A DNA stretch of 64,000 bases, taken from NCBI GenBank assembly GCA_036272935.1, contig DATAXP010000059.1, forward strand, positions 1-64,000, given 5' to 3'. The stretch is from DATAXP01 sp036272935. Its GTDB lineage: Bacteria > Planctomycetota > Planctomycetia > Pirellulales > PNKZ01. A program made the position numbers and the translations under genes. The notes beneath the pieces were generated by a model. That model had not been told where the DNA came from. It did not search any database and saw only the letters and a list, made by a program, of their open reading frames with translations. The first letter of the stretch is position 1. Each line of letters opens with the position of its first letter. Below are positions 55,851-64,000 of this stretch, piece after piece.

Positions 55851-57332
55851 GTAACCGTTCACAGCTCGAACGGATGCGGGCGTCGGAATTGATCTTTTCT
55901 GAATCGGCGAATTCGGTGACACCTAGGGCATGTCGCAGGAGCCGCTGGTCACGGAAGAGCTGATTGCTCGGCAGTCGCCGGAGGCGCAGGCGATCATTCG
56001 TATTCTGCTGGCGAAGATCGCGGAGCTGGAGGCGCGGGTGAACAAGACACCCCGTAATTCCTCGCTGCCGCCGAGCAGCGAGCATCCGCATGCCAAGCCG
56101 GTGTCGCCGAAGAAAAGTAGCGGCAAGAAGCGGGGCGGTCAGCCGGGACATGCCAAGTACCAGCGTGCGTTGATCGCAGTCGAACCATGCGCGCGGGTGG
56201 TGTCGCTGGTCCGGCGTGGCGTGTCGCCGCTGCGGCGGGGGGCTGGCCGGCTCCGATCCGGCGCCGCGGCGGCACCAGGTCTGGGACATTCCCGAATTCA
56301 AGCCGCTGGTGACCGAATACCAATTGCACCGACTGACGTGTCCAGGTTGCTCGACGCGCACCTGCGGCGCGCTTCCCCCCGGGGTGCCGCCAAGCCAAGC
56401 CGGCCCACGGCTGGTGGCACTCGTCGCGCTGCTGATGGGCTGCTTCAAGCAGAGCAAGCGACGGGTCGCGTTGTTCCTGGAACAGGTGCTGGATCAGCCT
56501 TGTTCGCCGGGCTGGGTGGTCAAGCTGCAGAATCAAGCGACCGCCGCGCTCGCGCCGGCCTACGACGAACTGACGACGCGCTTGCCGAGCGAAGCGGTGT
56601 TGGGCATCGACGAATCGCCGACCAAGGAAGCTCGACTCAAGAGTTGGCTGTGGACGTTCGTCGCCAGCAGGTATACGGTCTTCGCGCTGCGGACCACGCG
56701 GGCCGCGACGGTCTTGGGCGAACTGCTCAGCGAAACCTACACCGGCGTGGTGAACTGCGATCGGGCGAAGATGTATTGGAACGTCGGCAGGCCGCCGTGG
56801 TGCTGGGCACATTTGAAGCGGGACTTTCAGGCGCTGGTCGATCATCCCGACCACCAAGTCAAACGCCTGGGACGCGATCTGCTGCGTTGCACGCGCGCGT
56901 TGTTTCGACACGGGACGCGTGATCGCGACGGCACGATCACGCGCCGAGGAATGTTGCGCCGGCTGCGACCGATCCGCCAGGAGATCGACCGCTTGCTGCT
57001 GCGCGGTGTGTACAGCGGCAACGCGAAGCTGGTCGGGATGTGCGAGCCGCTGTACGACCATCGCGACTGGCTGTGGACGTTTCTGGAGATCGAGGAAGTC
57101 GAGCCGACCAACAACGCCAGCGAACGTGCCTTGCGCCCCGCCGTCATCTGGCGCAAGCTGTCGTTCGGCACGCAAAGCGCCCGCGGCAGTCGCTTCGTCG
57201 AGACGATTCTGACCGTCGTCGAAACCTGCCATCGACAGTCTCGCAGCAGCTTTGAATACCTAACCGCCGCCCTGCACGCCCACTTTGCGGCTCAATCCGC
57301 GCCTTCCTACTCCCCGGCGTGTGAACGGTTAC
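55851..57332 (+). mobile_element. IS66-family insertion sequence, 1482 bp
   Basis: Perfect 13-bp terminal inverted repeats bound the element: GTAACCGTTCACA at 55851-55863 and TGTGAACGGTTAC at 57320-57332. Inside is a single IS66-type transposase reading frame, now shifted. The flanking octamers (ATCGATTA on the left, CTCCTTCG on the right) differ, so no 8-bp target duplication remains. The left neighbour is a PEP-CTERM gene tail and the right neighbour a formylglycine-generating-enzyme tail, so the two sides come from different genes. Confidence 0.88.
55930..57324 (+). pseudogene. IS66-type transposase, frameshifted
   Basis: The N-terminus (EAQAIIRILLAKIAELEARV, then NSSLPPSSEHPHAKP and KRGGQPGH) is the leucine-zipper-like and IS66 start. 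The frame changes by one base near 56205 and continues as CRRCGGGLAGSDPAPRRHQV, the zinc-finger and DDE domain (EAVLGIDESPTKEARLKSWL, NNASERALRPAVIWRKLSFG). Just before the end, near 57306, restoring one base would return to the first frame and give AFLLPGV and a TGA inside the right terminal repeat. So the ancestral protein was about 464 residues and two opposite single-base changes disable it. The first shift is clear, the second inferred. Confidence 0.82.
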
Positions 57333-57804
57333 CTCCTTCGTCCACCAGGAGCGACCGAAATCGGCCTCAATGCGGCACACTGCCGCGCGCTATCGCCTGC
57401 CGACCGAGGCCGAGTGGGAGTACGCCTGCCGGGCCGGCACAACCACGCAGTACTCCTTCGGAGATGATGCCCGAGAATTGCCGCGGCACGCTTGGTACTC
57501 GAAGAACGCCAGCGACGTCGCGCATCCCGTCGGCCTGAAACCCGCGAATCAGTTCGGCTTGCACGACATGCACGGGAACGCGTGGGAGTGGTGCCAGGAT
57601 TTCTACGACGAGCAGTGGTACCAAAAGCCGTGGGCGAAAGCGATCAACGGCCCGGCATTCGGCCCGACGTGCGTCTTTCGCGGCGGCAGCTTCGACTTCG
57701 ACGCCTTGCACTGCCGCAGCGCCTACCGCAACAACGGCTCGCCGGCGTATCGCATCGGCTACGGCGGCTTTCGCTGCGTGTGCGAGGTCAATATCGAGCA
57801 ATAG
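57333..57804 (+). pseudogene. 3' fragment of a formylglycine-generating-enzyme (SUMF1/EgtB-type) gene
   Basis: About 144 residues from an ATG at 57370 carry the C-terminal half of the fold: RYRLPTEAEWEYACRAGTTT, GLHDMHGNAWEWCQDFYDEQ, VFRGGSFDFDALHCRSAYRN and RIGYGGFRCVCEV. The N-terminal half expected upstream is missing; the IS66 element ends at 57332. Family members oxidise the sulfatase cysteine to formylglycine or act in other maturation roles. Full proteins have about 250-330 residues. The remnant is next to a sulfatase gene, so it may once have served it. It could be translated but is unlikely to be active. Confidence 0.8.
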
Positions 57805-57862
57805 CGATCGCGCCACCACCACCGCTTGCAAATCCACGTCCATGCAGCGAAGCTGGAGCGAT

Positions 57863-59254
57863 ATGACGACTCGCAGACTGCTTGCCTTTGTTGCCTTGTT
57901 GATCGTCGGCGCCGGCGCGCACGCCGCGGACCGGTCGCGGCCGAACGTCGTCTTCATTCTGCTCGATGACCTGGGCTGGGGCGATCTGCACTGCTACGGT
58001 CATCCGTACGCGAAAACGCCGAACATCGATCGGCTTGCCGATGAGGGGCTGCGCTTTCTGCAGTGTTACGCCACGGGAGTCACCTGCTGCCCTAGCCGCA
58101 CCGGCTTCATGACTTCGAAATTCCCGGCGACGTACCCGGTCTACCCGGCCGCCGGCGGCTTTGCCCTTCGGCCGACGATCACCGCGCTGCTGAAGCAGCA
58201 AGGCTACGCGACCGGGCATTTCGGCAAGTGGCACATCGGCCCCGACACCGCGCCGGGCACTTACGGCATCGACACGATCGGCTCCGAGCAAGACGACGCT
58301 GGCGGGAAGAAAAAACGCCGCAACACGTCCGGCGGGCGCGACAGCTATATCTATGACGACGCGATCGCGTTCATCGAACAGCACCGTGACGAGCCGTTCT
58401 ACGTGAACGTATGGGGACACATCCCGCATCATCCGATCGATCCGTCCAGCGAGTTGCTCGAAGCTTTCGGTCCGCTATCGGTCGACGAATCGAAGTTCCC
58501 GCCCGAGATGCAATCGAAGTTTGCCTACTGCAAGAAGCTCGGCGGCGATGTGAATCAGCACATGCGTGCGTACCTGGCCGACGTGAAATCGGCTGACGAC
58601 GACGTGGGTCGCTTGCTCCGCCGGCTCGACGAGCTGGGGCTGCGCGAGACGACGATCGTTGCCGTCTCGAGCGACCAGGGTTGCGCCGGCGCCGCCGAAG
58701 TCGAAGAGCAGAAGAAGAAACGCAAGGCGGTCGACGGCGACGACAATCGCCTGAACGCGATGGGCTATCCCGGGCCGTTCCGCGGCGGCAAGCACAGCCA
58801 ACTCGAAGGAGGCGTGCGCATCCCGTTCATCGTCCGCTGGCCGGGGCACGTGCCCAGCGCGAGGGTTGATAAGGAATCGGTCATCAGCGGCGCCGATTGG
58901 CTGCCAACATTGTGCCGGATAGCCGGCGTGAAGATCGACGCGGGCGATTTCGACGGCGAAGACGCCTCGGCCGCCTGGCTGGGCCAGAGCACGCACGTGC
59001 GCAACAAGCCGCTGCTGTGGAAGACCAGCGCCACCAACAGCGACCCGGCGATCCGCGACGGCCAGTGGAAGCTGCACGGCTCGCATCGCCGCCGCGGCAC
59101 GGTAGAATTGTACGACGTGGTCGCCGACCCTGGCGAGCACCGCAACCTCGCCGCCGGGCGCCCCGACATCGCGCAAGCCTTGACGGCAAAGCTCGACGCC
59201 TGGGTCGCCACCCTGCCCAAGAGCTACGTCAAGTCGGACGACAGAGACGACTAA
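57863..59254 (+). CDS. Exported sulfatase (formylglycine-dependent)
   Basis: A 463-residue sulfatase. The start at 57863 has a GGAG ribosome site, preferred to an ATG at 57842. A signal peptide (residues 1-22) is followed by metal ligands D35-D36 (LLDDLGWGDL) and the C75-C-P-S-R79 signature, with GHFGKWHIG and SSDQGCAG later. Substrate unknown; the set of short inserts (GGKKKRRNTSGGRD) is unusual. A fragment of a maturation enzyme lies just upstream. Its last 25 codons lie in the first copy of a direct repeat (59181-59350). Confidence 0.92.
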   Translation: MTTRRLLAFVALLIVGAGAHAADRSRPNVVFILLDDLGWGDLHCYGHPYAKTPNIDRLADEGLRFLQCYATGVTCCPSRTGFMTSKFPATYPVYPAAGGFALRPTITALLKQQGYATGHFGKWHIGPDTAPGTYGIDTIGSEQDDAGGKKKRRNTSGGRDSYIYDDAIAFIEQHRDEPFYVNVWGHIPHHPIDPSSELLEAFGPLSVDESKFPPEMQSKFAYCKKLGGDVNQHMRAYLADVKSADDDVGRLLRRLDELGLRETTIVAVSSDQGCAGAAEVEEQKKKRKAVDGDDNRLNAMGYPGPFRGGKHSQLEGGVRIPFIVRWPGHVPSARVDKESVISGADWLPTLCRIAGVKIDAGDFDGEDASAAWLGQSTHVRNKPLLWKTSATNSDPAIRDGQWKLHGSHRRRGTVELYDVVADPGEHRNLAAGRPDIAQALTAKLDAWVATLPKSYVKSDDRDD

Positions 59255-59350
59255 CGCAGGCGACGACTAACGCAGGCGACGACTGAGCGGAAACACCGTT
59301 CTGCTGGGTTGTGCCGCGCCGCCGCTTAGGCGCGTCCACAATCCACACTC
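59181..59350 (+). repeat. Direct repeat copy 1 (end of sulfatase gene and downstream gap)
   Basis: This segment covers the last codons of the sulfatase and the spacer; it includes two full and one partial 16-base tandem units (gacgactaacgcaggc). It is repeated with about 80 percent identity by eye at 59841-60000, on the far side of a small gene. Together the two copies flank 59351-59840. Confidence 0.75.
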
Positions 59351-59361
59351 GGAGGTCCACC

Positions 59362-59820
59362 ATGAAGATGTTCGCACTCATTCTGACTGTCATCGCTGCG
59401 ACTTTGCCGTTGGATGTTGCCAGAGCGCAGAACGCGGTAAACCCGTCACGCCAGCAACAGATCGAAGATTGCGCCAAGAAATGCAAGGAGCTACAGGAGC
59501 AGCGGATTGACGTCTTGGAGACGCTGGTGAACATCAACACCGTCCTGTTCCAAAGCGCGCGTGTACAGTTTGATGAGGTATATGAGGCACAGTCGCTGCT
59601 CCTCGAAGCGAAACTCGATGTCGCTGAGAAGGAGTCGGATCGGATCGCGCTCTACGGGAAGATGGTAGAGCTGTTGAAGCAGTACGAGCAGTGGGCCGAG
59701 GCCCGTGCGCAGCGCGCCGAAGAAACCCAGGTACCCGTCTTGAAGATCAAGGCGCGGCGGCTGGAGGCAGAGATTCGCTTGGAGCAAGCGAAGGCCAAGG
59801 AAGCCAAGAAGAATACGTAA
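59362..59820 (+). CDS. Small exported helical protein of unknown function
   Basis: A 152-residue protein starting at the ATG at 59362, with a GGAGG ribosome site 7-11 bases upstream. A signal peptide (about 1-23) ends in ARAQN. The mature part is helical and charged (DEVYEAQSLLLEAKLDVAEK, RRLEAEIRLEQAKAKEAKKN), resembling the helical hairpins of outer-membrane efflux proteins, though far too short for one. A CAKKC cysteine pair lies near the N-terminus. No function is known. The gene lies between two copies of a direct repeat. Confidence 0.65.
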   Translation: MKMFALILTVIAATLPLDVARAQNAVNPSRQQQIEDCAKKCKELQEQRIDVLETLVNINTVLFQSARVQFDEVYEAQSLLLEAKLDVAEKESDRIALYGKMVELLKQYEQWAEARAQRAEETQVPVLKIKARRLEAEIRLEQAKAKEAKKNT

Positions 59821-59840
59821 CCTAAATCAAGAGTTTTGCT

Positions 59841-60000
59841 TCACGGCGAGGCTCGCCGCCCGGGTCGCCGCCCTGCCTAAGAGTTACGTAAAGTCGCACG
59901 ACAGAGACGATTAGCGCAGGCGACGATTAACCGAGCGACGGTTAGCAAAAACACCGTTTCCGCTGGGTCATGCCACGTTGCCGCTTTATAATCCATACTG
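59841..60000 (+). repeat. Direct repeat copy 2
   Basis: Aligns base by base with 59181-59350, including the pseudo-coding ctgcctaagagttacgtaaa stretch that matches the sulfatase end ctgcccaagagctacgtcaa. It no longer codes and ends just before the next cassette gene. Most differences are scattered, so the duplication is not recent. Confidence 0.75.
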
Positions 60001-60025
60001 CCTTTGTGCAGTCTCCTGAGGTGTT

Positions 60026-63000
60026 ATGCGCGCGATACTACTTGCAATCGGTTTGACATCGACGGTCGCAGCGAGCGCTGCCTTCGCCGCTCCGCCTGGA
60101 GCGCCCAAGCCGGGTGAGTTCTTCGAGCTGCGCGTGCGGCCGCTGTTGGTCGAGCGCTGCGTGCGCTGCCACGGATCGAGCAAGCAGGAGTCGGGACTGC
60201 GGCTCGACTCGCGCGAGGCGGTGCTTAAAGGCGGAGGCACGGGCCCGGCGATCGTCATCGGCAAGCCCGAGGAAAGTCTGCTCATTCTGGCGGTGAAGCA
60301 CGAGAGCCTCGAAATGCCTCCCGATGAGGAGCTGCCCGCCGAGGAGATTGCCGCGCTCGAAACATGGATTCGCCAGGGGGCAGCGTGGCCGGGCGGAGCG
60401 ATGGAATCTTCCGGCGTGGTGCTCGGCGATCAGAAGCGGTTGTTCGCCGAGGCCAAGACGCACTGGGCCTTTCAACCGGTGCGTAAGCCGCCGGTCCCCA
60501 AGGTCAACAACACCGAGTGGGCCCGCACGCCGATCGATGCCTTCGTGTTGGCGAAGCTCGAAAGCGAAGGCATGCAACCCTCGGCGACCGTCGACCGCCG
60601 CTCGCTGCTGCGCCGCTTGTCGTTCGACCTGATCGGCCTGCCGCCCACTGAGCAAGAGGTGCTCGACTTCATCGCCGATCGCGATCCGAAGGCGGTAGCC
60701 AACGTGGTCGATCGCCTGCTGACCAGCCCGCACTACGGCGAGCGCTGGGGCCGCCACTGGCTCGACATCGCGCGCTACTCCGACATGCGCGATTTCATTC
60801 CCGTGCCCAACGACCGCCGCTACCCGTATGCATACACCTATCGCGATTGGGTGATCCGGGCGCTGAACCGCGACATCCCGTACGACGAGTTCGTCCGCCA
60901 GCAGCTCGCCGCCGACGCGTATACCGACGATCCGCATGCGCAGAACCTCGCGGCGCTGGGGTTGCTGATGGTCGGCCCGCGGTTCATCAACAACGCCAAC
61001 GAGCAGATTGCCGACCGTATCGACATGGTCGGTCGCGGCTTCCTGGGACTGGCGGTCACCTGCGCCCGCTGCCACGATCACAAATACGATCCGATCCCGA
61101 CAACCGACTACTACGCACTCTACGGTGTGTTCAACAGTTGCGAGGAGCCGGCCGAGCTTCCCACGCTCGAAGGGATGAGCCCGCCGCCGCAACTGGTGGC
61201 GGAGTACGACAAGGCCCACGCCGAGAAGGTCGCCGAACTCGACAAGTACGGCGAATCGTTGCGCGACAAGGCCTATGCCGACTTGCGGCAGCGTCCCGCC
61301 GAGTACCTGGCCGGTGTGTACGAGATGGCCGTCGCCCGTAGTGATTCGATCCGCGGCGTGATCGACCGGCGCAAGGTCGACGAGAGCGCGATGACGCCGC
61401 TGGCCGACAATTTCGACCGCCTGCGTCGCGAAACCAAGTGGCAAAGCGATTCGGTGCTTGGCCCCCTGTTCTCGCTGCTGGTGGTGATCGACAAGAACTT
61501 CGCCGGCCATCTGAAAAAGATCACCAAGGCCGGCACCACCGGCGAACGCGATCCGCAGCCGATCAACCCGATCATCCTCGCGGCCCTGCGCGACCATCCG
61601 CCCGCCAACAAGCAGGCGCTGCTCGACGCGTACGGCGAGGTCTTCCAGCGCGCCGCCGACCAATGGCAGCAGCTCACAAAGAACGCCAGCGTGAAGAAAA
61701 GCAAGCAGAACCATCCGCCGACCGCGTTGGCGAATGCGGACCTGGAACAGGTTCGCCAGTCGCTGTTTGCCGCCAACGATCAAGGGCCTTTCGCGATCAC
61801 CCCCACGCAGGCGATCAACGGCTCGCGACTGTTCGGCAACAACCGCAACGTGCTCGCCAAGTACGAGGCTGCGATCAAGGAAGTCGAGAGCACCCATCCC
61901 GGCTCGCCGGCCAGGGCGTTCATGCTCGTCGATAAGCCCAAGCCGGGCGATGCCGCAGTCTTCGTTCGCGGCGATCCCACGAAGCGCGGCGAGCGCGTGC
62001 CGCGCCGGTTCCTCAGCGTGCTCGATCCCCAGCAGCGGCCGTTCACGCACGGCAGCGGCCGGCGCGACCTTGCCGAGGCGATTGCCGATCCCAAGAACCC
62101 GCTCACCGCGCGGGTGTTCGTCAACCGCGTGTGGATGCACCACTTCGGCAAGGGGCTGTGCGACACGCCGGGCGATTTTGGCTTCCGCAGCTCTAGGCCC
62201 AGCCATCCCGATCTGCTCGATTGGCTCGCGGCCGACTTCATGGAGCACGGCTGGAGCATGAAGCGGCTGCATCGGCAGCTCGTGCTGTCGAACGCGTATC
62301 GGCAAGCCAGCCACATCGTGCCGGAGTATGCGGCCAAGGATCCCGAGAACCGGCTGTTGTGGCGAGTCAACCGGCGGCGGCTCGATTTCGAATCCATGCG
62401 CGACGCGATGCTCGCCTGCTCCGGCCAGCTCGACGAGACCATCGGCGGACGCGCGGTGCCGCTGTCCGAGCAGCCGTTCACCCATCGCCGCACGGTGTAT
62501 GGGCTAGTCGATCGACTGAACATCGATCCGATTTTCACGATCTTCGACTTCGCCAACCCAGACGTGAGCACTCCCGAGCGGGCCGAGACGACCATTCCGC
62601 AGCAGGCGCTGTTCGGCATGAACCATCCGTTCGTGATCGAGCAAGCCCGGGCAATGTGCCGCCAGGTCAACGTGACCGCACAAGGCGACGAGCCGACCCG
62701 GCTGCGCGCGTTGTACGAACACGCGTTCGGCCGCAAGCCGTCGCCCGTGGAAGTGAAGGTGGGGCACGCGTTCCTCGCCGCGGCCGAGAAGTCGCAGCGC
62801 GAAAACCCATCGCTCCCTGTGTGGCAATGCGGCTACGGTCCCGGCGATCCCTCGGTTTCGGCCGATGATCGCTTCACGCCGATGACGGTGTTCATCAACG
62901 GCTACTACCAGCCCACCGAAACATATCCCGATCCGAAACTAGGCCACGTGCGGCTCAACAAGAACGGCGGCCACCCGGGTAAAACCATCGCCACCTCGGC

Positions 63001-63409
63001 CATCCGCCGCTGGCGCGCCCCGTGCGACACCACGGTCGACATCTCCGGCACGCTGACTCATTTGAGCGATAAAGGGGACGGCGTTCGGGCCCGGATCATC
63101 AGTTCCCGAGGCGTGTCGCTGGAGTGGGTCGTGAAGAACGACAAGATCGAGGTCGACGCCAAGCATATTCATGTGAAGCGCGGCGACACGATCGACTTCA
63201 TCATCGATCCGATGCAGACCAACACCTCCGACGGCTTCAACTGGGCGCCGGTGGTGCGCATCAGCGGAAGCCAACGAGCCACCTCGGCCGAGATGGACGT
63301 GTGGGACGCGCGGGCCGATTTCGCGCCACCCCCGCCGCCGCCACTTTCTGCCTGGGAGCAACTGGCCCAGGCGCTGCTGCTGACCAACGAATTCCTGTTT
63401 TTGGATTAG
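60026..63409 (+). CDS. Exported cytochrome-type PSCyt1/DUF1549/DUF1553 protein
   Basis: A 1127-residue exported protein with signal peptide (residues 1-21). A heme-type C45-V-R-C48-H49 begins the PSCyt1 domain, with MPPDEELPAEEIAALETWIR following. DUF1549 (about 160-370) carries GERWGRHWLDIARYSDMRDF and a second CARCHDHKYDP motif. DUF1553 (about 640-930) has NPLTARVFVNRVWMHHFGKG. The C-terminal 190 residues add a beta-rich region (IRRWRAPCDTTVDISGTLTH, HVKRGDTIDFIIDP) typical of one subgroup and perhaps a carbohydrate-binding-like fold. It belongs to the fourth cassette, just 6 bases before its DUF1501 partner. Confidence 0.92.
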   Translation: MRAILLAIGLTSTVAASAAFAAPPGAPKPGEFFELRVRPLLVERCVRCHGSSKQESGLRLDSREAVLKGGGTGPAIVIGKPEESLLILAVKHESLEMPPDEELPAEEIAALETWIRQGAAWPGGAMESSGVVLGDQKRLFAEAKTHWAFQPVRKPPVPKVNNTEWARTPIDAFVLAKLESEGMQPSATVDRRSLLRRLSFDLIGLPPTEQEVLDFIADRDPKAVANVVDRLLTSPHYGERWGRHWLDIARYSDMRDFIPVPNDRRYPYAYTYRDWVIRALNRDIPYDEFVRQQLAADAYTDDPHAQNLAALGLLMVGPRFINNANEQIADRIDMVGRGFLGLAVTCARCHDHKYDPIPTTDYYALYGVFNSCEEPAELPTLEGMSPPPQLVAEYDKAHAEKVAELDKYGESLRDKAYADLRQRPAEYLAGVYEMAVARSDSIRGVIDRRKVDESAMTPLADNFDRLRRETKWQSDSVLGPLFSLLVVIDKNFAGHLKKITKAGTTGERDPQPINPIILAALRDHPPANKQALLDAYGEVFQRAADQWQQLTKNASVKKSKQNHPPTALANADLEQVRQSLFAANDQGPFAITPTQAINGSRLFGNNRNVLAKYEAAIKEVESTHPGSPARAFMLVDKPKPGDAAVFVRGDPTKRGERVPRRFLSVLDPQQRPFTHGSGRRDLAEAIADPKNPLTARVFVNRVWMHHFGKGLCDTPGDFGFRSSRPSHPDLLDWLAADFMEHGWSMKRLHRQLVLSNAYRQASHIVPEYAAKDPENRLLWRVNRRRLDFESMRDAMLACSGQLDETIGGRAVPLSEQPFTHRRTVYGLVDRLNIDPIFTIFDFANPDVSTPERAETTIPQQALFGMNHPFVIEQARAMCRQVNVTAQGDEPTRLRALYEHAFGRKPSPVEVKVGHAFLAAAEKSQRENPSLPVWQCGYGPGDPSVSADDRFTPMTVFINGYYQPTETYPDPKLGHVRLNKNGGHPGKTIATSAIRRWRAPCDTTVDISGTLTHLSDKGDGVRARIISSRGVSLEWVVKNDKIEVDAKHIHVKRGDTIDFIIDPMQTNTSDGFNWAPVVRISGSQRATSAEMDVWDARADFAPPPPPPLSAWEQLAQALLLTNEFLFLD

Positions 63410-63415
63410 ACAATC

Positions 63416-64000
63416 ATGCGCTTGCCTTCCGCTTTCCGTCCCTCGCGCCGCGAGATGCTCCAGCACGTCGGCTGGGGATTTGGTTCGATCGCCTTGTCGT
63501 CGCTGCTAGCCGAGATGGGAATGGCGGCGACCAACGACACGGCTCAGCCCGATGCCGCGCCCAGCTCGTCGCTCGCGCCCAAGCAGCCGCACTTTGCGCC
63601 ACGCGCCAAGCGGATCATTCACATCTTCGCTAACGGCGGGCCTTCGCAGGTCGATACGTTCGATCCCAAGCCCGCGCTCGAGAAATATCACGGCAAGCTG
63701 CTCGACGAAAAGCTCAAGGGGGACAAGCGTGTCGGCGGAGTGGCTTTCGCCTCGCCGTTCAAGTTTGCCAAGCACGGCAAGTGCGGCATGGACATCAGCG
63801 AGCTGTTCCCGAAGCTCGCCACGCACGCCGACGATCTGTGCCTGATTCGCTCGATGGAAACCGACGTGCCCAACCACGAGCCGGGCTTGTTGATGATGAA
63901 CTGCGGCGACGTGAGCCAGGTGCGTCCCAGCATGGGCTCCTGGGTGCTGTACGGCCTGGGGACCGAGAACCAAAGCCTGCCGGGGTTCGTGACCATGTGC
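63416..64000 (+). CDS. DUF1501 domain-containing exported protein, 3' end outside the window
   Basis: The first 195 residues of a DUF1501 protein run to the window edge without a stop. The leader PSRREMLQHVGWGFGSIALS is Tat-type; IIHIFANGGPSQVDTFDPKP is the family signature, and LIRSMETDVPNHEPGLLMMN matches the next block, as in the partner gene at 31903-33336. It begins at ATG 63416, 6 bases after the cytochrome gene stop. Usual length is about 460-490, so roughly 60 percent is missing here. Confidence 0.9.
   Translation, partial: MRLPSAFRPSRREMLQHVGWGFGSIALSSLLAEMGMAATNDTAQPDAAPSSSLAPKQPHFAPRAKRIIHIFANGGPSQVDTFDPKPALEKYHGKLLDEKLKGDKRVGGVAFASPFKFAKHGKCGMDISELFPKLATHADDLCLIRSMETDVPNHEPGLLMMNCGDVSQVRPSMGSWVLYGLGTENQSLPGFVTMC

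Noticed and set aside
55666..56457. Full-length 263-residue PEP-CTERM protein on the minus strand
   Set aside because: Only the last 60 residues lie outside the IS66 element; the rest is antisense transposase.
59231..59280. CRISPR-like array from the 16-base tandem units
   Set aside because: The units are directly adjacent without spacers and number only about two and a half; no cas gene is in the window.
60038..62485. 815-residue open frame on the minus strand
   Set aside because: It is the shadow of the PSCyt1/DUF1549/DUF1553 gene, has biased composition and no recognisable domain.

Overview
The window is high-GC DNA from a planctomycete, most likely a member of the Pirellulales. The call rests on gene content: four cassettes pairing large exported cytochrome-like proteins (DUF1549/DUF1553 or DUF1587/1592/1588/1585 types) with Tat-type DUF1501 or DUF1552 proteins, a PVC-type CxxCH heme protein, a DUF1598 protein, formylglycine-dependent sulfatases, a PEP-CTERM remnant and an SHD1-domain protein. 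No rRNA, tRNA or CRISPR array was seen.

Layout. 1-12.5 kb: end of a DUF1598 gene, a serine beta-lactamase-like hydrolase, a repeat-rich gap, a three-gene cassette (LamG-bearing cytochrome protein, DUF1552, DUF1501), two sulfatases on the minus strand and a DoxX-type membrane protein. 12.7-18.3 kb: an anti-sigma-like membrane protein, a coiled-coil exported protein and a second cassette (Ig-like/DUF1549/DUF1553 plus DUF1501). 18.4-24.3 kb: an OFA-type MFS carrier, a methyltransferase, a phenylacetate-CoA-ligase-like enzyme, a second MFS carrier, a broken nucleotidyltransferase gene with an internal micro-inversion, and a 42-residue membrane protein. 24.4-31.9 kb: ettA, two Hsp70-like genes separated by a hicBA toxin-antitoxin pair, and DUF2127. 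31.9-38.4 kb: a third cassette on the minus strand, CsbD with a clear terminator, a methyltransferase, a small lipoprotein and an exported protein. 38.7-46.9 kb: a minus-strand set (membrane-anchored helical protein, WD40 protein with a lectin-like C-terminus, M48 protease) divergent from an SHD1-TPR-HtrA-like protein whose catalytic His and Ser are replaced. 46.9-55.1 kb: an operon of PVC heme protein, neutral-ceramidase-like protein and a fused hydantoinase/oxoprolinase. 55.3-57.8 kb: an HPF-like protein and an IS66-family element lying between a PEP-CTERM gene fragment and a formylglycine-generating-enzyme fragment. 57.9-64 kb: a sulfatase, a small exported protein between two copies of a roughly 160-bp direct repeat, and a fourth cassette running off the window.

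The genes suggest an aerobic heterotroph geared to degrade sulfated and complex polymers, with many large exported proteins that probably need Tat export, heme attachment and sulfatase maturation. A second theme is mobile or palindromic small repeats. Long inverted repeats occupy four of the six convergent gene junctions, and one 81-bp piece has been inserted in frame into a cassette gene. The most unusual items are the micro-inverted nucleotidyltransferase gene, the pseudo-protease with its divergent partner operon, the toxin-antitoxin pair inside the Hsp70 pair, and the chimeric IS66 junction.
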